Of a stretch of 64,000 nt of DNA, positions 1-11,384 are shown in pieces. Source of the DNA: Druceiella hillmani. Its lineage: Eukaryota > Arthropoda > Insecta > Lepidoptera > Hepialidae. The position numbers were made by a program, and so were the translations under genes. The notes beneath the pieces were generated by a model. The model was not told the origin of the DNA. It worked only from the letters and a program-made list of their open reading frames with translations, and did no database searches. The DNA is taken from positions 8,189,501 to 8,253,500 of the forward strand of contig JAYKKI010000052.1 of NCBI GenBank assembly GCA_039881145.1. The letters are read 5' to 3'. Position 1 is the first letter of the stretch. Each line of letters begins with the position of its first letter.

Positions 1-374
1 AGTAGAAAAATGAAGAAGTGGAGCGGATGACCAATGACTGCTTGCGGATAGTCGGTAAGATAGCTGCTAATAAATTTTATTTATGGATGGATCTAATCTA
101 CTGACTGAAACTGTAAGCAACCGGTTAGTATGGAATATCTGGTCAGTTACAGAATTAATTTCGAGATAAGCAAACAGCATTGGAAAGTTTATTTTAATGA
201 CAGTTTGCTTTTAGTCAGTTGAGAAGTTTGAATTGCTCTTGTTTGTCGAAGTAACATTAATTTAACATACTCGTGTTAGTTTAATGTCATAAGTTTGAGG
301 GATAGCCAAATGTTTGGCTCGTAGTTATTAGTTATGCAGTTAACTTAACGTAAGAGGTAAACTTGAAATTTTAA

Positions 375-378
<4 letters not shown>
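1..378. other. AT-rich sequence, nothing recognised
   Basis: No coding potential, tRNA-like box or terminal repeat was recognised here. It ends at the first (TA)n tract. Confidence 0.5.

Positions 379-439
<61 letters not shown>
379..439. repeat. (TA)n microsatellite
   Basis: About 30 uninterrupted TA dinucleotides. No function is implied, but TA tracts are preferred targets of Tc1/mariner and pogo elements, which recur in this window. Confidence 0.95.
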
Positions 440-441
<2 letters not shown>

Positions 442-639
442 GAACACATATTTCAAGTTTTATAAATTTTGAACTGATTTTTGGACACAATGAAATTATT
501 TTTTCGAAAAAAAATTCAGCGGCTACAAATAGAACACGATGCTCTCATTATTGTATCAGTTCAACGGTGCATCACCAAAATGCTCTAATCTAATTATATA
601 GGGTTTCGATGTTTTATTTTAAAGCGCCCGTGATAGAAA

Positions 640-810
640 TAAGCGATCAAAAATATTAAGCGATCTGGGTTTTTCTGACCATCGTTTTATCTTTCAATGC
701 AAGTCTTGACAAAGGTAACTCTCATTGAATGCTTACAAGCCTAACACAACAGACTTTGCTTAGAAGGATTATGAAGAAACAACAGATATTTTTTAGCAGA
801 ATTTTCAGTC
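640..810 (+). pseudogene. possible LINE endonuclease scrap
   Basis: A short frame near 660 reads SDLGFSDHRFIFQC, resembling the conserved SDHxxI motif at the end of the apurinic-like endonuclease domain of non-LTR retrotransposons. About 30 codons further, in another frame, there is a weak NxxKPNTTDF-like patch of the kind that follows that motif. The match is short and broken by stops, so chance is a real alternative. The flanks (440-640 and 810-1470) show nothing else recognisable apart from a short (GT)n run. Confidence 0.22.
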
Positions 811-1086
811 TGTATATTTCAGACACTATATATTATAACCATACTTACGGGATCACATAAGAACTAAGACCAACGAGCACACAATACCAATGAGAAAATG
901 AGGGTGCTTGCTTTAACAACGATTTGCTGTCACCTGCGACTTGAGTTAAATACAGATATACACATAATGCATTTTACGGTCCATAATGTTGAGATGAATC
1001 AAAATAAAATTACATCTCAACTACGGGACACTATAACTGCCATTTTTGTGCAAAATGGAAGAGTGAAATTTATAAAAGAACCTTAT

Positions 1087-1112
1087 GTGCGTGTGTGTGT
1101 GTGTGTGTGTAT
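1087..1112. repeat. (GT)n microsatellite
   Basis: A short run of about 12 GT units with one impurity. Confidence 0.8.
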
Positions 1113-1471
1113 AATTTTTAGGAATTTATTTATATACACTCTCTTGCATAAAATATCAGCAATAAAAACCGCCCCTTTGATTTTGTCATATTTTTAACAA
1201 AATATTACTTATTAAGAGGTTGTATTAATTGTAATTGTTACTGGCAGGTAGAGTGAATTGTGGCACATAAAAACAAACGTCCTAAATTTGAAATTTATTC
1301 TTTTTGAAAGAAAATTCTCTTTCACTGACAAAAACGTATTTTTTGGCGGTAAGTGAAATCCAACTTTTATTAAGTTCTTTTTCATTTGTTACATTTTTTA
1401 TTTTAACGAATAAATTTTAATTAAATTTCTTCTATTTGATGCATTAGTTCACTTCTGTTTGCTGTTATCAT

Positions 1472-2464
1472 TATGGTTGAAAAGAACGATAAGAGCTAGT
1501 AAAATTATTGCACTGCTTGAAGAAGGCTGTAGCCAATATTTTGTGTCTCAGCAGTATACTGTGAGCCGTTCTACCATCCAAAGGACCTGGCAACGATACC
1601 AAGAAACGGGCCCGGTTCTGGAAGAAAACGGTGCACTGAACCACGGGACGACAGCTTCATAGTCGATCAAGCGCTACGAAATCGTCAAGTTACATACGTA
1701 GATCTCAAACAGAACCTGGAGGACGTCAGAGATACACGAGTAAGCCTATGGACACTCAGAAGGAGACTTCAGACCTTCATTATATGTATCTATCGCCTAG
1801 CTCGGGGCCCTACATTGCTCCGTGAGAATCGAGTTGCCAGATTGAGATTCTCTCAAAATTTTTCGTCATGGACTGTACAAGACTGGAATAGTGTTTTGTT
1901 CTCCGATGAAGCTCGTATATCGATTAGTAGTGAGGATCGACGTCGGCAAGTCTTACTAAGACCTGGAGAAAGCTTCGCAGGAGTGTGCTTTGAAGAAATC
2001 ACCCCTTACGGTAATGTTTTGGGCTTTCATTAACTCAAATGACCGTACCGAGTTACTTTTTATTGAAAATGGCAATTTAATGCGCAAAGGTACATAACAG
2101 AGGCTCTTATTCCTCATGCTCAACCCGCATTAACAGCAGTTGGAGGTGAATCCATTTTTATGGACGACAACGCTCGCGCCCACCGCTCTAGAGACGTTGA
2201 CGCTTATATGCAGAAGGCCGGAACTAGTCGTATAGACTGACCAGCTAGAAGTTCCGACCTCAATTCGATAGAACACATATGGGAAAATCTCAAACGACGC
2301 GTCAAAGCCCTAAAACCAGCTCCAGAAAATATTCAGGCCCTTAAAAATGGGATCATCGCTCAATGGCAACGTATTCCTCAAGAAAGAATAAAAAACGTCG
2401 TCGAAAGCATGCCTAGCAGATTAAACGCATTGATTTTAGCTAGAGGAGACCATACTCGTTACTA
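1472..2464 (+). pseudogene. Tc1-like DD34E transposase pseudogene
   Basis: This is the transposase of a Tc1-type cut-and-paste DNA transposon, normally about 340 residues, which acts in the nucleus on its own terminal inverted repeats. The N-terminal helix-turn-helix (about 1483-1620) reads ALLEEGCSQ followed by VSRSTIQRTWQRYQETG. The linker then resumes in another frame as DDSFIVDQALRNRQVTYVDL (from about 1649). All three catalytic acidic residues remain: Asp in FSDEAR (about 1905), Asp in MDDNARAH (about 2163) and Glu in NSIEHIWENL (about 2268). The copy is dead: there is at least one frameshift near 1640, another between 2030 and 2090, and a TGA where the conserved Trp before PARSSDLN is expected (about 2238). 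The last frame ends with TAA near 2464. I could not fix clean terminal inverted repeats. An A/T-rich stretch near 1290-1310 and one near 2500-2530 look weakly inverted. Confidence 0.9.
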
Positions 2465-2539
2465 AATTTTCAAATTTTATGTTAAATTAATAAAAACTAT
2501 TCAAAAATAAACTTTAGCCATTTTTAATGTACCCGTATG

Positions 2540-4162
2540 AAAACGCTTGTCTGTGGGCTTTACATCGTTTTTTTATTTGTTCGCATTTTTAATGACTGAA
2601 GTAGGTAAAAACGATATCTCAAAAATAAATAACAGTATTCTCATCATGTCGCCATATAAAATGCATCAAATAACAATAAAATAACTCTGATATTGTTTAT
2701 TCCTATGAGTGCCCTTTTTTTTGCAAAAGAGTATATATTTCATTTCTTCTTTAAAACCATATAACTTTAATTTTTCTTTTATCACTCCTCTTTTTTAAAA
2801 AATCTAACACTATCCTAATGGCACCTGTTGTTACCACTAACAAATAATATAACAGCAAAATAGGGTGCTAGAACCACAGAATAATTCCACCATATTTATT
2901 TTCAAATTATAGTGTACGCAAGCGATACACGTGTGTATTATGGCTACGAGATCCACATCTTATAACCAACCAAAACACTTGTAAAATTATAAATAGTACA
3001 TCAATTAAATAAAAATAAAATATAGCTAAAAAACCTTGATATAAATACTTACTTGCATATACATAAACCGATATACATGTACACACATATTTATTCATAT
3101 ACATAGGAATACACACACAACCACCTGCCGGCCTAAGAACGTTTATGAAAAAATCGTTTATTAGCCATTGTCTATATATATCTCATCATATTGTCATTAA
3201 CAATGGAATGAACCAAGTAAGCCATGAGAGACATTCGTGAGTAAAAAAATGATGGAAAATATACATTGGTATTAAGAAAATATTTTCCAAATATTAGAAT
3301 TTTTTTTAAAAAAATGGACTTATGAATTAAGGACAATTTTCAATTACAATTGACATAGGAAAATAATATATTGTCTAATAATTTAGTATTTTTATAAGCT
3401 TTTTTAACACCAAATTTTACATTTTATGTCTCTTAAAATATAAAGTAAATAAGAAACGAAAATAATTTTTAATCATATTTGAAAATTAATTGAAAAAATT
3501 CTAGTCCTTAATATCCTTGCCAACAATGCCGTCATCTGGTCTCCATTTGCAGTACTTTATATACTAATGTTAGAGAAAAATAGTGAGGTACTTTTCCTTT
3601 ATTTTTATTTGGAAAGAAATTATGAACTCCTTAAAATTACTGTGAGGATCATGCAGCATTAATTTTACTTTAATAATAGTATTATGCCATTTCTTTCGTT
3701 GTCTGTTCTATTTTAAATGGAAATTAATTTTCACAGATGCCTTTAAACGATAAAAGCTGATTTTAACAGATTTTAATTTAGACATGCGGCAGATATGAAA
3801 ATGCTTCGAAGAATTTGTGATTGTAAAGGCAAAGTTAAAGTAATGAGAAAAGTTTAAGGATATGAGAAAATATTAAGAATAATGTAACTCAGTGTTTATT
3901 AAGGAGGAAATTAAAAAAAAAAGAGTCGATGAGTGTAAATATAAAAAACCAAGAAAGTTTCAGAAATGTTGGTATAAGTTGCCATCAAAATATATGGATG
4001 TATGAGAATGAGTGAAGCGGAGATATGGCAGAACAAAAATATAAATAAGTGACAGATTTTCAAACCTTTGCCTAAACCAAATATACAAAGGTTGATTATG
4101 AGACAAAACGACTTAAATAATATTGGGTAATATTTCAATGCCTTATAAAGCAAATGAGAAAA

Positions 4163-4165
<3 letters not shown>
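2540..4165. other. AT-rich sequence, nothing recognised
   Basis: Short chance ORFs only. No motif, terminal repeat or splice-bounded frame was found. Confidence 0.5.
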
Positions 4166-4237
<72 letters not shown>

Positions 4238-4240
4238 GTA
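4166..4240. repeat. (TA)n microsatellite, interrupted
   Basis: TA repeats interrupted once by AAATA and trailing into TATGTATG-type variants. Confidence 0.9.
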
Positions 4241-4244
4241 TATG

Positions 4245-5296
4245 TATGTATACATATTTATTTATTTTGTTCCATTTAATATTTTGAAATTTTTCGGTCA
4301 AATCATAAAATTTAAAAATTCAATTTTGCTACTACCGAAAATAAAACATTAAAAATTACAGAGTCAAGTGAGAAAACTTTAATATATTTTCACTTAAGCC
4401 TGATAAGAGTAGGTCCTCCTAAATTCTCAATAGAGGGATACTTTATGACGCAATTTGACGATCTTAGTTCTCGAGTGTCTGCTCTTTAGGTAACTCGACC
4501 GTACGTAATTTTGTCAAGGGAAGAAATATACTTTTATAGTTTACTAACTTAGACCGGATCTGGATAAAAGCACGTAATGGTAACTGAATATAGGTATGTA
4601 AATGCTATATTGTATGTTAATATGTTAATGAACTGTTTTTAATTTTTCATCTTTCTGTCATAGTATGTAATTTTCCGACGAATTTATACTCAGGTATCTT
4701 CCATTATCTCTCTTTCATATATCCTTTGTACATTTAATCAAAAATTTAAGCTCATGTTTTAGACATTTTTTTTAAAATCATTTTCTTTTTTTGTAATATA
4801 AAATATAGATCTAATTGTTTAAAATTATGCACTGACATTATATATTTACATAAATTCCATGTATTTCCATATAAAAAAAATTAAGAAAAAACATTAAGAC
4901 GCAAAGAATCTCAATTTTTTTACAAGTATTTCTGAAAAGGTACAAAAATGAATTAAATTTTTTTTTAAACGGGCATATAACACAAAATCATTTTATTTTA
5001 CGGCCGCTCTAAGTAAAAATATTCGTCATATTTTTTTTTACACTATACCAATAGTATATAAATATATAGTTAAAATATTATAGTTAAAATAAATAATTGT
5101 CACATTAACCATCCTTCGTAATGACAAATAAACTTATCTTATTGAAATAATTTGTATCAAAATGTCTATTATTTTAAATTTTGTATTTAACAGTTGAACG
5201 ATATGTACGTTACACGACTATATACGATGAGGATTTGACCGTTTGACATTAAATGGAAATTCAAACAATTAAATAGCATTTTAATAGAAAGAAAAC
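4245..5296. other. AT-rich sequence, nothing recognised
   Basis: No coding or repeat signal was recognised up to the first palindromic element. Confidence 0.45.
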
Positions 5297-5546
5297 ATAA
5301 ACAAAGTTTTGAATATATTAAGCGTTAATTTTGCAGAAATTCATTATTCACAATTAAATGATACTACGTGATGTAGTATTGTTTCTACTTCCTTTAATTT
5401 CTTTACCACGACCTAGGTTTCGTTGTATTACATCCCACCTGAAGATGTTGCAAAACAACGAAACTTAGGTCGTGGTAAAGAAATTAAAGAAAGTAGAAAT
5501 AAAACTACATCACGTAGTTTCATTTAATTGTGAATAAACAAAGTTT
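5297..5546 (+). mobile_element. palindromic hammerhead element, copy 1
   Basis: A 224-bp insertion (5310-5533) is bracketed by a perfect 13-bp direct repeat (ATAAACAAAGTTT at 5297-5309 and 5534-5546). It begins with a ~42-bp side module (TGAATATATT, then GCGTTAATTTTGCAGAAATT) and continues as a palindrome. The arm starting CACAATTAAATGATACTACG near 5351 returns in reverse complement and ends CATTTAATTGTGA at 5533. Four other copies occur at 29.2, 36.0, 54.8 and 59.3 kb. The right arm contains the best hammerhead core (separate entry). Long target duplications, short size and a hammerhead with tiny stem III fit a non-autonomous Penelope-like retroelement. A cut-and-paste MITE is the main alternative, but 10-13 bp duplications are long for most DNA transposon superfamilies. 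Confidence 0.8.
5435..5475 (+). ncRNA. candidate type I hammerhead ribozyme
   Basis: All conserved core bases are visible. CTGAAGA at 5439-5445 fits CUGANGA, GAA at 5460-5462 fits G12-A14, and the cleavage triplet GTC ends at 5471. Stem I pairs CCAC (5435-5438) with GTGG (5472-5475). Stem II pairs GTTG (5447-5450) with CAAC (5456-5459) over a 5-nt loop. Stem III pairs ACT with GGT (5463-5465 with 5468-5470, the last pair U.G) around a 2-nt loop. Predicted cleavage follows C5471. The oddity is an unpaired T at 5446, where a G-C pair is usual. Very short stem III is known for hammerheads of Penelope-like retroelements, which work as dimers. Other copies have one or more core substitutions. Confidence 0.55.
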
Positions 5547-5766
5547 GTAATATTTACGTTACTCACCTTAGCAAAATGGCAAACGCGATAATTGTCTTTG
5601 TCAGCACCACATCGCTAGCAAAGCAGCATTTCGTATTTGAAATAACATATAGTGTGTTTGAAATTACAAATTACTTAAAATTGTTCCTGTGACGAAACTA
5701 AATAGTTTAGGTAGTTGATTTTTAATATACCGTATGGTTTCATTCAATGTCGGACATGAAATCCTC

Positions 5767-5844
<78 letters not shown>

Positions 5845-5845
5845 G
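5767..5845. repeat. (TA)n microsatellite
   Basis: About 33 TA units followed by a TACATA tail. Confidence 0.95.
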
Positions 5846-5849
5846 ATGT

Positions 5850-8440
5850 TTAGAATTAAAAATATTCATATTAAAATTAGGGGGAGGGAGCGAAATACGA
5901 ACTGGAAAGAACTAGCACAATATTGGAAAAGGTTTGGTACAAGCGCATTTACTTTTTGATAATTTTAGATAACGTACTTTGCGAATTCCAAAATAATATA
6001 AAAAAATATACTGAAAATTTTGCATCTTAATTCCATGACTGCTTAACCAAAAATTATGAAAAATAAAGATTTTATATGCCAAAGCCAAAGCTGTACTAGA
6101 GCAATGACCCTGGATATCAATTTTTTTTAAATGTACACCGTGTTTTTACGCCTGAAAAATTAGAGCAGTAATATATTTAAGTTTTTCTACATTATCAACC
6201 AACTTCGTCCAAAACCATCCAACGGAAAAGCTTAAAATTTTCAGACTATTTTATTTTATTAATTCATATATAAATTATGATAAAAGGTAAAATTTTGTTA
6301 TTAGTAGGACTGAGGTTTCCTGGTACATGAATAGTCTATATCATTTTCCGGTAAATCAACGTATTAGTTCTGAGCAAATGATCACATCAACATATTGTTC
6401 AGCTATGATGTGAAAAAGAACAAAAAAACGCACTTTTGCATTTATGTTATAACAGGTGGGACTATGAATATGTTGTACATGTGAAAATTAAAAAAACCAC
6501 GTCGACCCATTGCTCCGCTGCGGCGCTGCTTCATTATTTATTTTGTGTACTGTTTCAGTTTTGGCGAGACTGTTGCTGATATGGAGTCTGTAATTTTTGA
6601 TACATTAGATATCTTTTGGTAAAAAAATAAAATTAATGAGAAATAAGAGCAAATAAACATACTTTAGTTAACATAATAAAACTGTAGAATTGGCCTGTTT
6701 GCACATCGAACATATTTAGAAAAAAAAATATTTATGATAACATAACAAATGTAACACGATCCAAAAATATTGTTCGTAAAATGTGTGTATGCCTATTTAT
6801 TTGTTCACTCCTCACGCAATAGAAGATAAAGAATTTCGATGAAGTTTTTAGTGGTGGATTCTATTGGCTCTGAGGTAACATAGAAGCTGTATTTTCTCAC
6901 AATGAATCCTGAATTGTTCACTTCTAGACTACACTCATTTTGGAAAGGACGGAAGAAACAACCGCATCAGCAGCTATTTCAAGTCTTATTCATATAAAAA
7001 TGTGACATTTTGTGACCAACTAAGACGCATGTCGAAAGTTAAAAAAATAGTAGAAACTAATTAATATTCACGAGTTATTGTTACCTTCTTAAATCCGCAT
7101 ATAATAAACAAAGTTATTGTTCACAGCCATTCTAATCAGCTGGCCTGATCAATGGATGAAATCTTAATTGGTACTCTAATAATAATAATATATTTTATTG
7201 ATGAATTCACGTAATTTTAATAATAGAAAATAAATAAAACTATTTACCAAACAAATATAGGACACATATTTTCATTTTAATTGTAATGTCGGCGATCAAG
7301 TTAAGGCAAATAGGTTATAAATTTGTTGCACACCATAAGCGGCGTAGTAACACATGTATTAGTGATTTTACGGCTAGTAAATATCCGTTCTCTAGCGATG
7401 GGAATTTGTAAATACGTCTTTATTTGGTACCTTTTATACACTTAATTTTATTAATCCAATCAGTCTTTTTAATAATGTTTCCTGTAAACCTTATTTCCGT
7501 TATTAGAGTATAATTTAAAGGATTTAGTCAAATAAGATCAGCAAAATTATCCCAACTCTATTGCCTAATCTCATATTAATTTATTGCTGTTTATCTGAAA
7601 AAAATTGCACTTTGTTTTTATCCTTAATCTTCAATAGGAAGCAATTAGAAGGATGATAATAATTAACGTGAAAATTTTGTTTAAGTAAAAATATTTGAAT
7701 AAACTAAAAATAGGTCAATAGTTTATAAACATTTTTTAATATCATTCTGTATACCATGATAGGAATGCCTTTAAATACCCTAAATAATAGTTGAAAAAAT
7801 ACTTGAAAATATTTTTAAACTTTTTGAAAACCGTCGCTTTGGGTGTCGAAAAATTTCCTACCTAGTTATCGTCAATATTAAGGTGTTGATCGTGTCTTGA
7901 ACTATACTTTTCATTCTTCCTTCTTATAAACTTGCCGGTAATGGAGATAACTAGGTAGAATTGTCGTTCTTAATGAGATTCGGTAATGAAAGATTCTATT
8001 TTTTTAACCAAATTTTGTACAGGTCTACGGTAATATTTGGTATCACTGCGTTTTAGGGCAAGGAAAAATTCGAAGTATTGACCATTAGCTTTGGAGTACT
8101 ATGAATTCATAAAGCGTTATGGTAAGTAAATAATGATAAAATTATTTCAAAGGAGTGTGTCGTTCTTGAGACAGGCTCCTTCATGATTTCAAATTTTATC
8201 CTGCAAGAACTTGTGAAAAATTTATTGGATTGACCCCAGATACACTTCAAGCCATTTGTTTTGTTCCATATTGGTGAACATTTCCCGGTTTAAGTGTTTT
8301 CTTTAAATTATAGGAGCACTGAACCTCAGAAACTAAATCGCCCAAGATAAACATGCAGGTGATTCTATGCTTCAAACGGAGCATATTTAAAGTGTGTTTC
8401 TTTACAATATGTAAGCGCTAGTTCAAAACATGTAAAAATG
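5850..8440. other. AT-rich sequence with one inverted pair
   Basis: No coding region was recognised. The only structure noted is the CTACCTAGTTATC inverted pair at 7858-7958 (separate entry). Confidence 0.45.
7858..7958. repeat. 13-bp inverted repeats, MITE-like
   Basis: CTACCTAGTTATC (7858-7870) returns exactly as its reverse complement at 7946-7958, giving a ~100-bp unit with perfect 13-bp ends. No convincing target duplication flanks it, and no second copy was seen in this window. Confidence 0.4.
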
Positions 8441-8444
8441 GAAA

Positions 8445-8512
8445 TGTATATATACAAACATACATACATATAAATATATATACACACACACATATATTTA
8501 TATATATATTGT
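8445..8512. repeat. compound TA/TACA/CA microsatellite
   Basis: A mixed tract of TATATACA, CATA, ACAC and TATA units. Confidence 0.85.
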
Positions 8513-8514
8513 AG

Positions 8515-9112
8515 GAAAAATAACAATGTGAGAAAAAGTTGAACGTTTTTTTAATGCGTAAGCAAAATTATATTTCTGACGACAAATGCCAGTTTTTGAA
8601 TGTCCAAAACTTTTGTGGAAGATTTAATTATATTACAGTTACGCTAAACAGTGTACGAATCTTGGTTATTTCGTAGTTCGCCAATATAAAAACCGTAGCA
8701 GAAATGTATGAAAGATGGTTGTTGTGTGCTGTCGTCATTGCTATGATCACAATATTTGACTATTCTTGATTCGTATATAATTGTGGTCACCTGTTATTAT
8801 AATGGTAAATAGGGCTCTTGGTAGATGGTAATTGTTCAAAGTTAAACTTAATTTTAAAAAAATATAGACGTTATTTGAACCATCCAAAACGGCACTAGAA
8901 CTAAGTGAAGTCAAATTATAAGGAAAGTAAATCGAGCAGAAATTAAAAAATTATAAAAAAAGTAAAATATTTATTAATAAAAATTAATTTAGTTCCAGCC
9001 GATATAATTTATAGCGGTATTATGATTAATATGGAATATATTAATTTTTCAAACTGTAATTTTTAATGATGAACATTACGTTTCTTAACTTTAACGTTAT
9101 ATATATTTTAAC
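8515..9112. other. AT-rich sequence, nothing recognised
   Basis: No supported feature. Confidence 0.45.
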
Positions 9113-9114
9113 TC

Positions 9115-9115
<1 letters not shown>

Positions 9116-9185
<70 letters not shown>

Positions 9186-9192
9186 TATATAA
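9116..9192. repeat. (TA)n microsatellite
   Basis: About 36 TA units with a single G interruption. Confidence 0.95.
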
Positions 9193-9194
9193 GA

Positions 9195-10739
9195 AAATCC
9201 CATTTTGATAGAAATTTGCATTGATGATTCGTTTTTGTACATAAATTACAATTGTGTTACAAATCCATTGTAAAATTACAACAAAATTTATTTCAATGTT
9301 ATCCTTAGGCACCGGTGGTTCTTTCATTCTTAATAACTTATGTTGAACGATAAAAATCTTATAAAATAAAAATGAGAAAACATATGCAAGTTATAAATTT
9401 AATAGGTGTAAAACATTTATTGAAACTCTGCACAGGGAAAACAAATTATTACGATGAAAAATATATTTCAAGTATAGAGTTAAATAAATGTAAGTTCTTT
9501 ATTAGTAGAATTAAGTCATCATTAGCGTCTAACCGCAATAACTAAAATTATTTAAATAGAATATTTTTTTACATTTTCACTAGAAACTATTGACGTAATG
9601 GTAATAGTAACGTAACAGTGTACATCATGTCGATCGAATAACAATTTCATAACAGACTTTAAATAACTTTGATTGTCTATACCCCTTACATTAAACTTCT
9701 AATTTTATTCTGAGGTATTACACTAATGTTGAAAAAAAACAAAGTATTTGTAGAAAGTTTGCCGTGGAAGGGGCCGATTCGATTTCTGGGAACTTTCCGA
9801 TTTGTACCAAAGAATGCGCAGTCAGCCAAATATTAAAACGTTATTCTTTCATATATTTCTACTCCATTTATTCTCCTCTTATGATATATGTGGCTATTAA
9901 TTCCATCATGTATTAGTTATGTCACAAACATGTACTTTACATTGCACTAGAAGAAATTTTCGGTTTGATCTTGTTAAAAGATTTAAAGAAAAAAATGTTT
10001 GTTTTATAAATATTCGCAGGCATATAAGCACATCCACAATTACTAATGAAGTGCCGAGATTTTTGAAATATTGCGGTGGCGAGTAAATAGGTTTCAAATT
10101 GGATATTCAAATTAGTTATATTAAGTAACTAATATTATATAACTTATACAGTAGAAGATTAAATATGTAGTTGACATTATTTATAATTATTTCTACCTTA
10201 AAGATACGGCCCATGTAAAAATATTTATTTCGTAGTTTTGAAACTGAAGATTACCACGTAGGTACAATTAAATTTTTCTTTGCAAAGTAGATAATAAAAT
10301 ATAATTTTCTTTATTTGTACACTTATAACCAAAAATGTATATAATGATTATGATGTTTTGTTCGTAATTTCTGCAGCATTCGAAATTATCAAAAAGTTAA
10401 GTAATTTTTTATGGTTAATTACAAGACATTACTCATATCATCATTAAAATTTGCATATGTGATATTTTATGCTGTATCTTTGTCCGAGCTAAAAAAATTA
10501 ATTAATAACATTAGGATAATTCTACGACAAAAGAATTGCAAAAAAACTTGAATATTAGAAATGTTTACCAATATGTTGAACGCAGCATTGATAATATATC
10601 TTACAGTAAAACAAAGCCATATATTGAAATACCAATTTTTGTGCTTTTATATTCCAATTATAGGAAGAACCTTAGGATTATATAAATATTCTGTGATAAT
10701 ACGATTTTATTTGTTAGTTTTTTACTGTCTTGCGTTTTA
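9195..10739. other. AT-rich sequence, nothing recognised
   Basis: No motif or repeat was recognised. The last 30 bp before 10741 form a T-rich tract ending in AG (see the next entry). Confidence 0.45.
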
Positions 10740-10740
10740 G

Positions 10741-10845
10741 TCACCCGCGGCAATGCAGGGCTCGGCGCGACATTATCCGTATGACGAAAATAGTCGTGTT
10801 TTTAATACACTGTTGTTGAATGTCTACGATAATAAAGCGCTTACG
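10741..10845 (+). CDS. candidate internal exon, unidentified protein
   Basis: A 105-bp block is much richer in GC than its flanks. It is preceded by a T-rich tract ending TTTTAG at 10740 and followed by GTTAGTAAA at 10846, i.e. plausible acceptor and donor sites. Read from its first base it has exactly 35 sense codons (phase 0-0). The peptide begins SPAAMQGSARHYPYDENSR and continues VFNTLLLNVYDNKALT. Codons such as GCG, GGC, TCG and CGA stand out from the AT-rich background, and the frame meets TAG soon after the proposed donor. I do not recognise the family. No partner exon was found nearby. The donor is weaker than the GTAAGT consensus, and a TE-derived fragment is possible. In-frame ATG at 10753 would allow a first exon instead. 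Confidence 0.45.
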
Positions 10846-10849
10846 GTTA

Positions 10850-11384
10850 GTAAATACCCTTTTTATTTTTAGCCTGAAGTTAGGACGCACAAAAAGTAAA
10901 TCTAAAACGCGTTCATTTCTTTATGTCGCCATAAATACATTATCAAATGGAGAGGAAGGAAAGAGAAGACTAACGACGTTTCGCCTCGTACTGAAACCTT
11001 TTTTAAGTCATTTATTTTCAGTAAAAAAACTAGATATGTGTGTATGGAGTTACAGCATAACTTAAATATATTTAACTGAACCATACGGCATACATTGAAT
11101 ATACAACCTCAAATGTATTTAATTTCACCGTAACAAACTGAATTTATAGAAAATTTTAAAATACGTTACTGAATTTATAGAAAATTAAGTAATGCATGAG
11201 AGTATTTACTGAATTGAGGTTGACGTTATATTGAGGTTGACTTTATTTAAAATAGAATTGTCCAGTTACTCACTTATTGGTGTTATAAGAAAGAAAAAGA
11301 AAAATTAAACAGAAGATTTGAAAAAGGAGACAGTTGAGTTTGATGCGTATGAAAAAAAAATAGTCTAAGAAAATTGGTCTAAAA
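10850..11384. other. AT-rich sequence, nothing recognised
   Basis: A short imperfect repeat (GAATTTATAGAAAATT near 11140 and 11169) is the only structure seen. Confidence 0.4.

Noticed and set aside
898..1197. 99-codon open frame
   Set aside because: It runs through a (GT)n tract (Val-Cys repeats), has no motif and has AT-background codon use.
5310..5533. Standard terminal-inverted-repeat MITE interpretation of the palindromes
   Set aside because: Not excluded, but the asymmetric side module, the variable 10-13 bp duplications and the hammerhead core fit it poorly, so a retroelement reading is preferred.
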